NCBI GenBank assembly: GCA_937923115.1
Contig: CAKZTE010000058.1
Location: 1 to 32,809 of the forward strand
Length of the DNA stretch: 32,809 nucleotides
Origin: an uncultured Caulobacterales bacterium
GTDB lineage: Bacteria > Pseudomonadota > Alphaproteobacteria > Caulobacterales > Maricaulaceae
Reading direction: 5' to 3'
Shown here piece after piece: positions 17,703-26,529 of this stretch. Position numbers and translations under genes: made by a program. Each line of letters opens with the position of its first letter. Position 1 is the stretch's first letter. The notes below the pieces were generated by a model that did no database searches, was not told where the DNA came from, and was given only the letters and a program-made list of their open reading frames with translations.

Positions 17703-19838
17703 CTTGAACTCTAGCCGCGGCGGCTCTGGCGGGCCGCTAAGATGCTGCGTAGGCGTCTGCCCTGTTTTGCCCTTAAGCAAGTTCATAACCCGCCTAATGC
17801 CGCTCGTCATTTTCCAGCTTGTGGAGTTTAACACCGCAGACATTTCGCGGCGCAGCGCCTCAACTTGAGACGCATTATAATCAGCGCGCGCGTCGGAGCT
17901 GCGTAAAATTTCGCCAAATTCATCGCGCATAAAACTTGTTTCGTTTTGAATGCGTCTGACAACATGTTGATGCTCGGACGCAAGCCTATCAACCTCCATC
18001 TGATGCTGCGTTTTAATGTCTGCCATTTTTGCTTCGAATTGAGACGCGCGGGACGCAAGCTCCGCCTCATATTGAATACGCTGCTTCTCGGCCTCCGCCT
18101 GAAACTGGACCTGTTGATGACTCATCTCAGTCTCATGCTGCGCGCGCTGCTTCGAAATCTCTGCCTCAAGCTGTTCATGTTTAGCCGTCAAAGCATCATG
18201 AAGTTCAGCCTTTTCGTTCTCTGATTTTTCTTGCAAAAGCGTTCTTTGTTTACTTAGCTCCGTCTCATGCTGAGCACGCTGCTTCGAAATCTCTGCCTCA
18301 AACTCCTCATGTTTAGCCATCAAAGCATCCTGAAGTTCAGCCTTTTCGCTCTCTACTTTTTCCTGCAAACGCGTTCTTTCTTCACTTAGCTCCGCCTCAT
18401 GCTGTGCGCGCTGTTTCGAAATCTCTGCCCCAAACTCCTCATGTTTAGCCGCGAGCACCTCTTGAAGATGGAAGTCCTTCTGCGCAAATTCGGCTTTATA
18501 TTGCGCTTTTACCTCGGTCAACTTCTGTTCAAAGTGAGTCTCACGATCTTTAAGCTCAGCCTCATAACGAGACTGCAGTTCAGCCAATTGCCGATCATAA
18601 TCCTCGCGCTGTGAGGTCAGCTCCGCTTCATAGCGTGACTTTTGCTCAACTATGTCGTTCTCGCGTGCTAGCTGAATTTCCGTAATCTTTGCTTCATAGG
18701 CCTCGCGGCCCTGCGTAATCATAAGATCATATTCAGACCGCAGCTTCGCTAGCGCGGCTTCATGGCTTTTTGTAAGCCCGTCTATCGCCTCCGCGTGAGC
18801 CTCATCACGCTCTCGCCACGCGATTAAATTCTCAGAATCTCGCGCTTCCCATTTTTGCCTAAATTCAGCATCTCTCTGCGCCCACGTCGTTTTTTGCTGT
18901 ACTTCAAGGCGCTCGGTCGCGGACTGATGCAAGCTATTTAACTCGGCCACACTACTTTTCACCGTCTGCGTAAATACGCTGCGTTCATGGGAGAGGATAT
19001 CATGCAAAGGCTCCAGAGCGGAAAAGTAAGCCCCGCGAATTTCGTCAAGTTTATCCAATGCCTCCTGCGCCCCAGGATTGGCGCATAAGACAAGAAAAGC
19101 GTCATATGCCTCTGACACCCAACCGCGAGCCAGCGGGTCAAGAACGATATCTTCACTCTCACAGGAGTGGCGCTTAAGCGATGGATTCACATAGGCTTCA
19201 ATCTGCGCTTTAACATCGTTTGCTTTATAAGGAAGGGTAAACGCCATCTCTGATTGAAGCGTTTTTGCCGCTTCAACAGGAGCCTTCAAAAAAGCATCAT
19301 ATCCAATAAAACTCCGGGGATTGCCACGCGTTGCAAGCTCGGCTTCCAGCATATGAGTGAGCCAAAGATAAAGCCCGTCGAGCTTGTTCATCTCATCACG
19401 TGCTTGCAATGACGCGGCAACTTCTAGCGGGCTACGGACCATAATCACGGCGTGAACACTCGCCTCATCTTCTTTTAAGGCCTGCAAATATAATTGGGAA
19501 AAGCGGCAAATTCGCGGCTCTTTAACGAGCCATACTGATCCATCATTTGGGTATTCTGACTCGAGCAAGGCTTGAAAGTCCTCTCGCGCCCTTTGCGACT
19601 TTAGGGAATTTGGACGGCTAAGCGCTAGCCGCCGCCAGTCTTTCCAATCCGACCCGCATGCCTTTAAAAAACCATCGTGTGCAGAAATGAGTTTTTCGGA
19701 TTCCCAATGCCCCCGCAAATTACTTTCATTCTTGCCCAAAATGGATTTTGGCAGGGACGCCCCTAGCAGGCTTACCACGCGCGTTAACGCTGACGTTCCG
19801 CTGCGGTGCATACCAAGAATTAAAATCACCTGTTTCAT
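17691..19838 (-). CDS. PAPS-dependent sulfotransferase fused to long hendecad coiled coil
   Basis: N-terminal ILILGMHRSGTSALTRVVSLLGA (5'-phosphosulfate loop), SVWLVKEPRICRF, AVIMVRSPLEVAASL (3'-phosphate-binding motif); residues 314-632 are uninterrupted 11-mers; C-terminal NSTSWK motif. Confidence 0.85.
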   Translation of the reverse strand: MKQVILILGMHRSGTSALTRVVSLLGASLPKSILGKNESNLRGHWESEKLISAHDGFLKACGSDWKDWRRLALSRPNSLKSQRAREDFQALLESEYPNDGSVWLVKEPRICRFSQLYLQALKEDEASVHAVIMVRSPLEVAASLQARDEMNKLDGLYLWLTHMLEAELATRGNPRSFIGYDAFLKAPVEAAKTLQSEMAFTLPYKANDVKAQIEAYVNPSLKRHSCESEDIVLDPLARGWVSEAYDAFLVLCANPGAQEALDKLDEIRGAYFSALEPLHDILSHERSVFTQTVKSSVAELNSLHQSATERLEVQQKTTWAQRDAEFRQKWEARDSENLIAWRERDEAHAEAIDGLTKSHEAALAKLRSEYDLMITQGREAYEAKITEIQLARENDIVEQKSRYEAELTSQREDYDRQLAELQSRYEAELKDRETHFEQKLTEVKAQYKAEFAQKDFHLQEVLAAKHEEFGAEISKQRAQHEAELSEERTRLQEKVESEKAELQDALMAKHEEFEAEISKQRAQHETELSKQRTLLQEKSENEKAELHDALTAKHEQLEAEISKQRAQHETEMSHQQVQFQAEAEKQRIQYEAELASRASQFEAKMADIKTQHQMEVDRLASEHQHVVRRIQNETSFMRDEFGEILRSSDARADYNASQVEALRREMSAVLNSTSWKMTSGIRRVMNLLKGKTGQTPTQHLSGPPEPPRLEFKPEE
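18132..18470 (-). repeat. 132-bp tandem DNA repeat (2 full copies plus a partial third) within sulfotransferase coiled coil
   Basis: Units start at 18132, 18264 and 18396 (ctcatgctg.gc.cgctg.ttcgaaatctctgcc...), exactly 132 bp apart; each encodes 44 aa, i.e. 4 x 11 residues. Confidence 0.88.
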
Positions 19839-20010
19839 TCACTCTTTATAGACCGCCGCGGCCGTCTTTCGCAATCAAACTTATGCGCCCAATAGGGGAA
19901 AAGGGCCGCCCCTATTGCTTACCACAACTCTTTGACAACTCAGGCGTATTTGGGCATAGCAAGCTTTATTTAATGAGGCTTTTCAGTAAAATGATTTAGG
20001 TATATGGGCG

Positions 20011-23000
20011 ATGACCAAAACAAGCAAATATGAGCTTCTCAAGAAGCTGGAGACCGCGAGCGGCGTCCTGTCCTTGTCCCCGCAGGAATGCGCCCTGATT
20101 AAAGCTGCGCTAAACAATCAACAAGATATCAAAGCACAGGCAAGCGCGATTAGTGCCAAGAATGAGACCTTAGAAGCGGATTTACGCGTCAAAGAGGCGC
20201 GCCTGCAACACGCGCTAACCGACGCGAATAATTTGCGCCACAGCCTTGACGCGCTTTACAACAGCACGAGCTGGAAATTCGCGGCGCCTTTACGCACGAT
20301 AAAAGATGCATTCGCCCGCAATAAGACGGCGCGCCGTAGCCCTGCTGCGGTAAACACGCCGCAGAGCACCCAACAAAAGACACAAGAAAACACCTCGGTA
20401 CGGCTGCGCCATAAAACGCAGGCCACCCCAATAAAACCATCACAGAGCAGACCCGAAAAAGTGGCGCAGCCGACCTATGTTGCACGCGATGATATCTCCA
20501 TATCCGGCCCGCTGCCAGCCGCGCTCTACGCTTTTTATCTGCCGCAATTTCATCCCATTAAAGAGAATAATGAATGGTGGGGTGAGGGCTTTACCGAGTG
20601 GACAAATGTTCGGCCCGCAAAGCCGCTCTATAAAGGGCATTATCAGCCACATGAACCTGATCCAAATGGCGATCTGGGTTATTATGATTTACGCCACACA
20701 TCAGAGGTAATGCGCAAGCAAATTAAACTCGCGCAGCAATATGGCGTCGAAGGCTTTTGCTTTTATTTTTATTGGTTTGGGGGAGAACGGCTCCTTGAGG
20801 CGCCTTTGCTTAACTTGCTAGCCGACAAAGGTTTGGATGTTCCCTTTTGCCTGTGCTGGGCCAATGAAAATTGGAGCCGGCGATGGGATGGACGCGATGA
20901 TGATGTTCTGATGGCGCAAAATAACACGCCAGAGGATGATCTTGCTTTCATAAGTTATATTGCAAAATATTTAAAAGATGCGCGTTACCGCCGAATTGAT
21001 GGGAAACCCCTGCTGATTGTCTACCGCCCAATTGAACTACCTGATCCAAAAGCGACGGCCAAGCGTTGGCGAAACTATTGCCGCGAAAACGGGATAGGCG
21101 AGATTTATCTTGCCTATACACAGTCTTTTGAAAATAACGACCCGCGCGATTACGGCTTTGACGGTGCCATAGAGTTTCCGCCAAACAATTCTGCACCGCC
21201 AGATTTAACCCAGACTGTATCCCCTTTGTCAGAAGACTTTGCGGGTAAAGTTTATGACTGGGACATTTTTCCAACGCGGTCCGACAATTACACCGCACCG
21301 GATTATCCCCTGTTTCGCAGCGTTTGCCCCGCTTGGGATAATACAGCGCGGCGCAAGCAAGGTGGCACTGTTTTTGAAGGCAGCACGCCCGCGCGCTATC
21401 AGCACTGGCTCGCCAATGCCCTAATTGATAGCGAGGCACGCATTGATAATCCGCGCGACAGACTTATCTTTATCAATGCTTGGAATGAATGGGCAGAGGG
21501 CGCGCATCTAGAACCAGATGCCCGACATGGCCACGCCTATCTGGCCGCAACACGCGCCGCGCTTTTAGGACATAAAACGCCATCACCAAAAAAAATTGTT
21601 CTTGTGACCCATGACGCGCTTTATCATGGCGCGCAAATTTTAACGCTAAACCTCGCACGTGAAATGTCGAGCGTTTATGGTTATGACATTGACCTCGTGG
21701 CGCTAAACGGGGGACCTCTAATGGACGCCTATGCAGAAACTGCGGTCGTTCATAGCCTAGAAGGTCACGCCCCGGATAGCAAAGCCGCCTATAGCCTTGC
21801 AGCAGAATTGAAGGTCAACGGCAGCGCTCTCGCGATTTGTAATACAACTGTCACTGGCCCTTTTGCCCGCGCCCTCAAAGACAATGGCTTTCAAGTTGTC
21901 AGCCTTATCCATGAACTCACGAGCGTTATTGCCCAATATGATTTGCAGGACGCCGCCAAGGACGTTGCGGCTTATGCCGATAAAATCGTCTTCCCCGCAA
22001 AGCTTGTTCAAACAGCTTTCGAAACAGAAACGGGCCCGCTTAGCGAGAAAGCCGTTATCTGCCCGCAAGGCGCATATAAAGTAAATCAGTTCAGGAGCCT
22101 GGATGACATTGCCAGCGCGCGGGAGACCTTGCGAAAACATTTGGGCCTTGGCCCCACTACCCGTATTTTATTAGGGGTTGGTTACGCCGATCCGCGCAAA
22201 GGCTTTGACCTTTTCCTTGATATTGCACGGGCCTTACCCAAAGATCGCGCAGATATTGTCTGCTTGTGGCTCGGTCATCAAGAACCGTGGGTCGCACCCG
22301 AACTTGTGGCCCGTATGGACGCGTTACAAAAAGAGGGCCGCCTCATTCTGCCAGGGCGAGTGGAAGACACTGACCCTTATTACGCGGGGGCAGATGTTTT
22401 CATGCTGACATCCCGCGAAGACCCTTATCCTTCGACTGTCCTCGAAGCCCTTGATGTTGGATTACCCGTTGTGGGCTTTGACGGCGTTACAGGCTCCACG
22501 GACCTAATAGCTGAATATGGCGGCCTGCTTGTTCCCCCATTTGACACGGCTGCAATGACAGCCGCCGCGCTGAGAGCCTTAGTCACGACGGGGGATCAAA
22601 CCCGCGCTGATAACTTTACGCGGTTTCGCGCCCGCGCGGATATATCCTTTCGAGGCTACGCCCATGACCTGCTTGCGCTGGCGGAGGCAGGGCCCGCTCA
22701 AGTCAGCGCCGTTGTGCCAAATTATAATTACGCCCATTACCTCAAAGACCGTGTCGCCTCAATCAAAGCGCAAACCCATGTGGTGCGCGAAATTATCATT
22801 CTTGACGACAGCTCCTCTGACAATAGCCTCGATGTTATCAGCACTCTATGCGCTGATACGTCTTTACCGACCCGCTTTATCCCAAATACTGAAAACAGCG
22901 GCTCTGTCTTTGCGCAATGGCTTAAAGGGGTTGAGGCCGCGCGCAGTGAATTTGTCTGGATAGCAGAAGCTGATGACCTAGCGCTTCCGACCTTTTTAGA

Positions 23001-23562
23001 GTGCGCGATGGCGGGGTTTGTCAATGATGACGTTATTTTGTCTTACACGCAATCTTCGCAAATGAGCGAAGACGGCCGCGTCATAGACGAAACCTATTTA
23101 TCCTATGTCAGTGACATTGACCCCTCAAGATGGACGCAAAACTATCATCGCGAAGCGGCAACAGAAATTGCCCAAGGGCTCTCGATTAAAAATTCTATAC
23201 CCAATGTCAGTGCCGTCGTGTTTAGGCGCGGACCTTTGCTGCGCGTGCTAAGGGAGCATATGGACCACATCAGGAGCTACCGCGTTGCAGGTGATTGGGC
23301 CGCCTATGTGCATCTTTTATCGCAAAGCGGCGAGCAGGCCAAAGTGTCGTTTCATGCAGAGCCGCTCAATCTTCACCGCCGTCATAACGAAAGCGTCACT
23401 CTTGCAAAATTCGGTGAGGCCGAGCTTGATGAGATTGCGCGTATGCAGGCCTTTGCCGCGCAAACTGCCGACGTGTCGCCCGCTCATAAAGCTAAAGCGG
23501 CCGCCTATCTGGATGTCCTAAGAGCTCAGTTTGGGCTAGAGATGAAGGATGCTGCGCAATGA
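20011..23562 (+). CDS. Multidomain glycan-assembly protein: short coil + NSTSWK motif, WbsX/GH99-like domain, GT4 glycosyltransferase, GT2 glycosyltransferase
   Basis: ALYNSTSWKFAAPLR; AFYLPQFHPIKENNEWWGEGFTEWTNV...FCLCWANENWSRRWDG...INAWNEWAEGAHLEPD (WbsX); GVGYADPRKGFDLFLDIA...PGRVEDTDPYYAGADVFMLTSREDPYPSTVLEAL (GT4); AVVPNYNYAHYLKDRVASIKAQTHVVREIIILDDSSSDNS (GT2). Confidence 0.9.
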   Translation: MTKTSKYELLKKLETASGVLSLSPQECALIKAALNNQQDIKAQASAISAKNETLEADLRVKEARLQHALTDANNLRHSLDALYNSTSWKFAAPLRTIKDAFARNKTARRSPAAVNTPQSTQQKTQENTSVRLRHKTQATPIKPSQSRPEKVAQPTYVARDDISISGPLPAALYAFYLPQFHPIKENNEWWGEGFTEWTNVRPAKPLYKGHYQPHEPDPNGDLGYYDLRHTSEVMRKQIKLAQQYGVEGFCFYFYWFGGERLLEAPLLNLLADKGLDVPFCLCWANENWSRRWDGRDDDVLMAQNNTPEDDLAFISYIAKYLKDARYRRIDGKPLLIVYRPIELPDPKATAKRWRNYCRENGIGEIYLAYTQSFENNDPRDYGFDGAIEFPPNNSAPPDLTQTVSPLSEDFAGKVYDWDIFPTRSDNYTAPDYPLFRSVCPAWDNTARRKQGGTVFEGSTPARYQHWLANALIDSEARIDNPRDRLIFINAWNEWAEGAHLEPDARHGHAYLAATRAALLGHKTPSPKKIVLVTHDALYHGAQILTLNLAREMSSVYGYDIDLVALNGGPLMDAYAETAVVHSLEGHAPDSKAAYSLAAELKVNGSALAICNTTVTGPFARALKDNGFQVVSLIHELTSVIAQYDLQDAAKDVAAYADKIVFPAKLVQTAFETETGPLSEKAVICPQGAYKVNQFRSLDDIASARETLRKHLGLGPTTRILLGVGYADPRKGFDLFLDIARALPKDRADIVCLWLGHQEPWVAPELVARMDALQKEGRLILPGRVEDTDPYYAGADVFMLTSREDPYPSTVLEALDVGLPVVGFDGVTGSTDLIAEYGGLLVPPFDTAAMTAAALRALVTTGDQTRADNFTRFRARADISFRGYAHDLLALAEAGPAQVSAVVPNYNYAHYLKDRVASIKAQTHVVREIIILDDSSSDNSLDVISTLCADTSLPTRFIPNTENSGSVFAQWLKGVEAARSEFVWIAEADDLALPTFLECAMAGFVNDDVILSYTQSSQMSEDGRVIDETYLSYVSDIDPSRWTQNYHREAATEIAQGLSIKNSIPNVSAVVFRRGPLLRVLREHMDHIRSYRVAGDWAAYVHLLSQSGEQAKVSFHAEPLNLHRRHNESVTLAKFGEAELDEIARMQAFAAQTADVSPAHKAKAAAYLDVLRAQFGLEMKDAAQ

Positions 23563-23614
23563 TTACGCGAGGCGTTGCCTGTGCGGGTCACCGCAGGATA
23601 AGTTTTTCATTCAG

Positions 23615-24400
23615 ATGACCTCTCGGCTTCTAAACTATAAATCTTTGCTCCCGCAAATGATACGCCGCGAGATTTCAGAGCGTTATAAAGGCTCGGTCCT
23701 TGGCGTGTTTTGGTCCCTCATAACGCCGCTGGTTTTGCTCGGTGTTTATACCTTTGTCTTTAGCGGTCTCTTTAACTCGCGCTGGAGCGGCTCGGACTCA
23801 ACGGCTGATTTTGCCGTCATATTATTTGCAGGGCTCTTGATGTACCAATATTTCGCTGATGTGCTGGTGCAGGCCCCCTCGCTCATATTATCCCATGCCA
23901 ATTTTGTAAAAAAAGTCGTCTTTCCGCTAGAAATTCTAGTGCCCGTTGTCACGGGCTCCGCCTTGTTTCATGCCTTTATCAGTTTTCTTATTCTGCTAGC
24001 GGCCGTTTTTTATGTGAAAGGCTCGATCCCGCTAACCGTGCTTTGGACGCCCGTTATCGTCTTGCCCTTCACCCTCATGATACTCGGTTTTGGCTGGGCA
24101 TTAGCCGCTTTTGGGGTCTACCTGCGCGACATCGGACAAATTATGGGAACGGTGACGACGGCTCTCTTATTTTTAGCGCCGATTTTCTATCCGCCAACAG
24201 CGATTCCAGATTGGATTGCGCCCTATGTAAACTTAAATCCAATCGCCATACCGATTGAAATGCTGCGCGGTGCCGCCATATTTGGCCAAGCGCCTGACCC
24301 CTTTCTTTACGGCGCCTATTCGCTAGTCGCTTTGAGTGTCGCCATCGCGGGCTATCTGTGTTTTCAAATGACGCGGAGGGGCTTTGCCGATGTCATCTGA
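23615..24400 (+). CDS. wzm: Polysaccharide ABC transporter permease (Wzm-type)
   Basis: MIRREISERYKGSVLGVFWSLITPLVLLGVYTFVFSGLF; ABC-2 permease of polysaccharide export type. ORF-track start 23549 lacks family homology; ATG 23615 preferred. Confidence 0.9.
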   Translation: MTSRLLNYKSLLPQMIRREISERYKGSVLGVFWSLITPLVLLGVYTFVFSGLFNSRWSGSDSTADFAVILFAGLLMYQYFADVLVQAPSLILSHANFVKKVVFPLEILVPVVTGSALFHAFISFLILLAAVFYVKGSIPLTVLWTPVIVLPFTLMILGFGWALAAFGVYLRDIGQIMGTVTTALLFLAPIFYPPTAIPDWIAPYVNLNPIAIPIEMLRGAAIFGQAPDPFLYGAYSLVALSVAIAGYLCFQMTRRGFADVI

Positions 24401-25871
24401 TAAACTCGAAACTCAATCACCGATTATTTGCGTTGAAGGTTTAGAAAAAACCTTTCGTATGTATCAAAAGCCTCAAGACCGCCTTAAGCAAATGGTGCTG
24501 CCGCGCTTGGGCCGAAACAAGGGACAATATTTTAAAACCTTCACCGCACTTAAAGGCATTAGCCTCTCTCTTGGGCGCGGGGAAACAGTCGGAATTGTGG
24601 GGCGCAATGGATCTGGCAAATCAACATTGCTGCAAATCATCTGCGGCACGCTTCAGCCAACAGCAGGGCAGGTCAAAATTAATGGCCGCGTGGCGGCTTT
24701 ACTTGAATTAGGCGCTGGCTTTAATCCTGAATTTACAGGCCGGGAAAATGTCTATTTAAACGGCGCGATTATCGGCATGGAAAAGGACGAAATAAACGCG
24801 CGGTTTGAAGACATCGCCCGCTTTGCTGATATCGGCCAATTTATGGATCAGCCGACTAAAAGCTACAGTAGTGGGATGTATGTTAGGCTCGCCTTCTCCG
24901 TCGCCATTCATGCTGAGCCCGACATACTGGTTGTCGATGAAGCTCTATCCGTGGGGGATGAGGCCTTCCAGCGAAAATGCTTTGCCCGTATTGAGGCGAT
25001 GCAAGATCGCGGCGCAACGATATTGTTTGTCTCTCATAGCGCGCAAACCGTCATTGAGCTCTGCGACCGCGCCGTGCTTTTGGACGCTGGCGAAATCTTG
25101 ATAAGCGGCTCGCCCAAGCGAGTTGTCGGACAATATCAGCGGCTTTTGAATTTAACAGGAGAGCAGGCGGCAAAAACGCGCGAGACCATAAAACGCATGG
25201 CCGCGCAAGACGATAACCGTGATAAAGACGATAACCCTGATAATGATGAGGGTGAAGTTGCAAACACCGCGACGCAATATGCGGGAGCGGCCGAGCAAGA
25301 ACTCACTTTTAATGAAACTATGGCCAAAGAGAGCGGCCCGATTGACCCAAGCTGGTATGACCCCGATCTTATATCGAAATCTGCTGTCACCTATGATACC
25401 CAGGGCGCAACTATCCTTGATCTAAAGGTTAGTAATCGCGCGGGGAAACAGGTCAATTATATCGCAGCGGGCCGCCGTTATGCCGTAAGATATAAGGTGG
25501 CGTTTGATAAAAATGTCGATAAATTACTCTATGGGTTTATGTTCAAAACCGTAAACGGTGTTGAGCTTGCAGGGGCAAATAACATGCGCGTTCCAAGGCC
25601 CCAGATACATAAAGCTAAGGCAGGGGACACCGTCGCGGTTGACGTTGATTTCACCTGCAACCTCATGCCAGGTACATATTTCATAACTGCGGGAGTGATG
25701 GCCATGGTGGATGACGAATTTGTATTCCTTCACCGCATTGTTGATGCCCTCGCCATTCACGTCATGGCCGGCACGAATGACTCCCTTTATGATGTAGGGC
25801 TCGCGGCGCTTGGCACCGACATGCGCAGCGCGCTCACAGAGAAAAATGCGGGCAACACGCAGACGCTATAG
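24390..25871 (+). CDS. wzt: Polysaccharide ABC transporter ATPase with C-terminal Wzt-type carbohydrate-binding domain
   Basis: Walker A GIVGRNGSGKSTLLQIICG, signature YSSGMYVRLAFSVA, Walker B ILVVDEALSVGDEAF; about 200 aa C-terminal extension after an acidic linker (DDNRDKDDNPDNDEGE) with Wzt_C-like beta-rich sequence. Confidence 0.9.
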   Translation: MSSDKLETQSPIICVEGLEKTFRMYQKPQDRLKQMVLPRLGRNKGQYFKTFTALKGISLSLGRGETVGIVGRNGSGKSTLLQIICGTLQPTAGQVKINGRVAALLELGAGFNPEFTGRENVYLNGAIIGMEKDEINARFEDIARFADIGQFMDQPTKSYSSGMYVRLAFSVAIHAEPDILVVDEALSVGDEAFQRKCFARIEAMQDRGATILFVSHSAQTVIELCDRAVLLDAGEILISGSPKRVVGQYQRLLNLTGEQAAKTRETIKRMAAQDDNRDKDDNPDNDEGEVANTATQYAGAAEQELTFNETMAKESGPIDPSWYDPDLISKSAVTYDTQGATILDLKVSNRAGKQVNYIAAGRRYAVRYKVAFDKNVDKLLYGFMFKTVNGVELAGANNMRVPRPQIHKAKAGDTVAVDVDFTCNLMPGTYFITAGVMAMVDDEFVFLHRIVDALAIHVMAGTNDSLYDVGLAALGTDMRSALTEKNAGNTQTL

Positions 25872-25906
25872 TTGACCATTAAAGGCGATTTGACTAAAGG
25901 CGCTGC

Positions 25907-26473
25907 ATGAACATTACCCCTATGAAAATTGCAGATGTCCTCCGCTTAGAACCACGGCGCTTTGCAGATGACCGCGGTTGGTTTATGGAAAGCTGGCGAG
26001 AACGCGGATTTCAGGACGCTGTCAGTCAGCCGATAACATTTGTACAAGATAATCACAGTTTCAGCGCTCATGCCAATACGGTGCGCGGCCTGCATTATCA
26101 AACGCCTCCTTTTGCCCAGGGCAAGCTTGTGCGTTGTACACGCGGCTCTATCATTGATGTCGCCGTGGATTTCAGGCCTAAATCAAAAACCTTTGGCCAA
26201 TGGGTCAGCGCTATGCTCAGCGCGGAAAATGGTCATATGCTTTGGGTGCCCGAAGGGTTTTTACACGGCTTTTCAACCTTAGAAGATGATTGTGACGTCC
26301 AATATAAATGTACCAATTATTATAATGGTGACTGCGATGCTAATATCGCTTGGGATGACCCAAAACTCGGCATTGATTGGGGCCTATCGCATGGGTTTGA
26401 ACCGTCAAAGGCGGTGCTATCGGCCAAAGATGCCAATGCGCCTGTTTTCTCTGATATAAACTCACCATTTTAA
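25907..26473 (+). CDS. rfbC: dTDP-4-dehydrorhamnose 3,5-epimerase
   Basis: FVQDNHSFSAHANTVRGLHYQTPPFAQGKLVRCTRGSIIDVAVDFRP...WVPEGFLHGFSTLEDDCDVQYKCTNYY. Confidence 0.96.
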   Translation: MNITPMKIADVLRLEPRRFADDRGWFMESWRERGFQDAVSQPITFVQDNHSFSAHANTVRGLHYQTPPFAQGKLVRCTRGSIIDVAVDFRPKSKTFGQWVSAMLSAENGHMLWVPEGFLHGFSTLEDDCDVQYKCTNYYNGDCDANIAWDDPKLGIDWGLSHGFEPSKAVLSAKDANAPVFSDINSPF

Positions 26474-26529
26474 CAAGTTTGCCGAACATAAGAATTCACC
26501 TTGGCGAACACTTACGATAAAGCTTATCC

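Noticed and set aside
18132-18470. CRISPR array
   Set aside because: 132-bp units are contiguous without spacers and are in frame within a coding sequence; no cas genes.
17946-18614. Plus-strand ORFs opposite the coiled coil (17946..18224, 18399..18614)
   Set aside because: Leu-rich translations result from reading the 132-bp repeat antisense; no independent evidence of coding.
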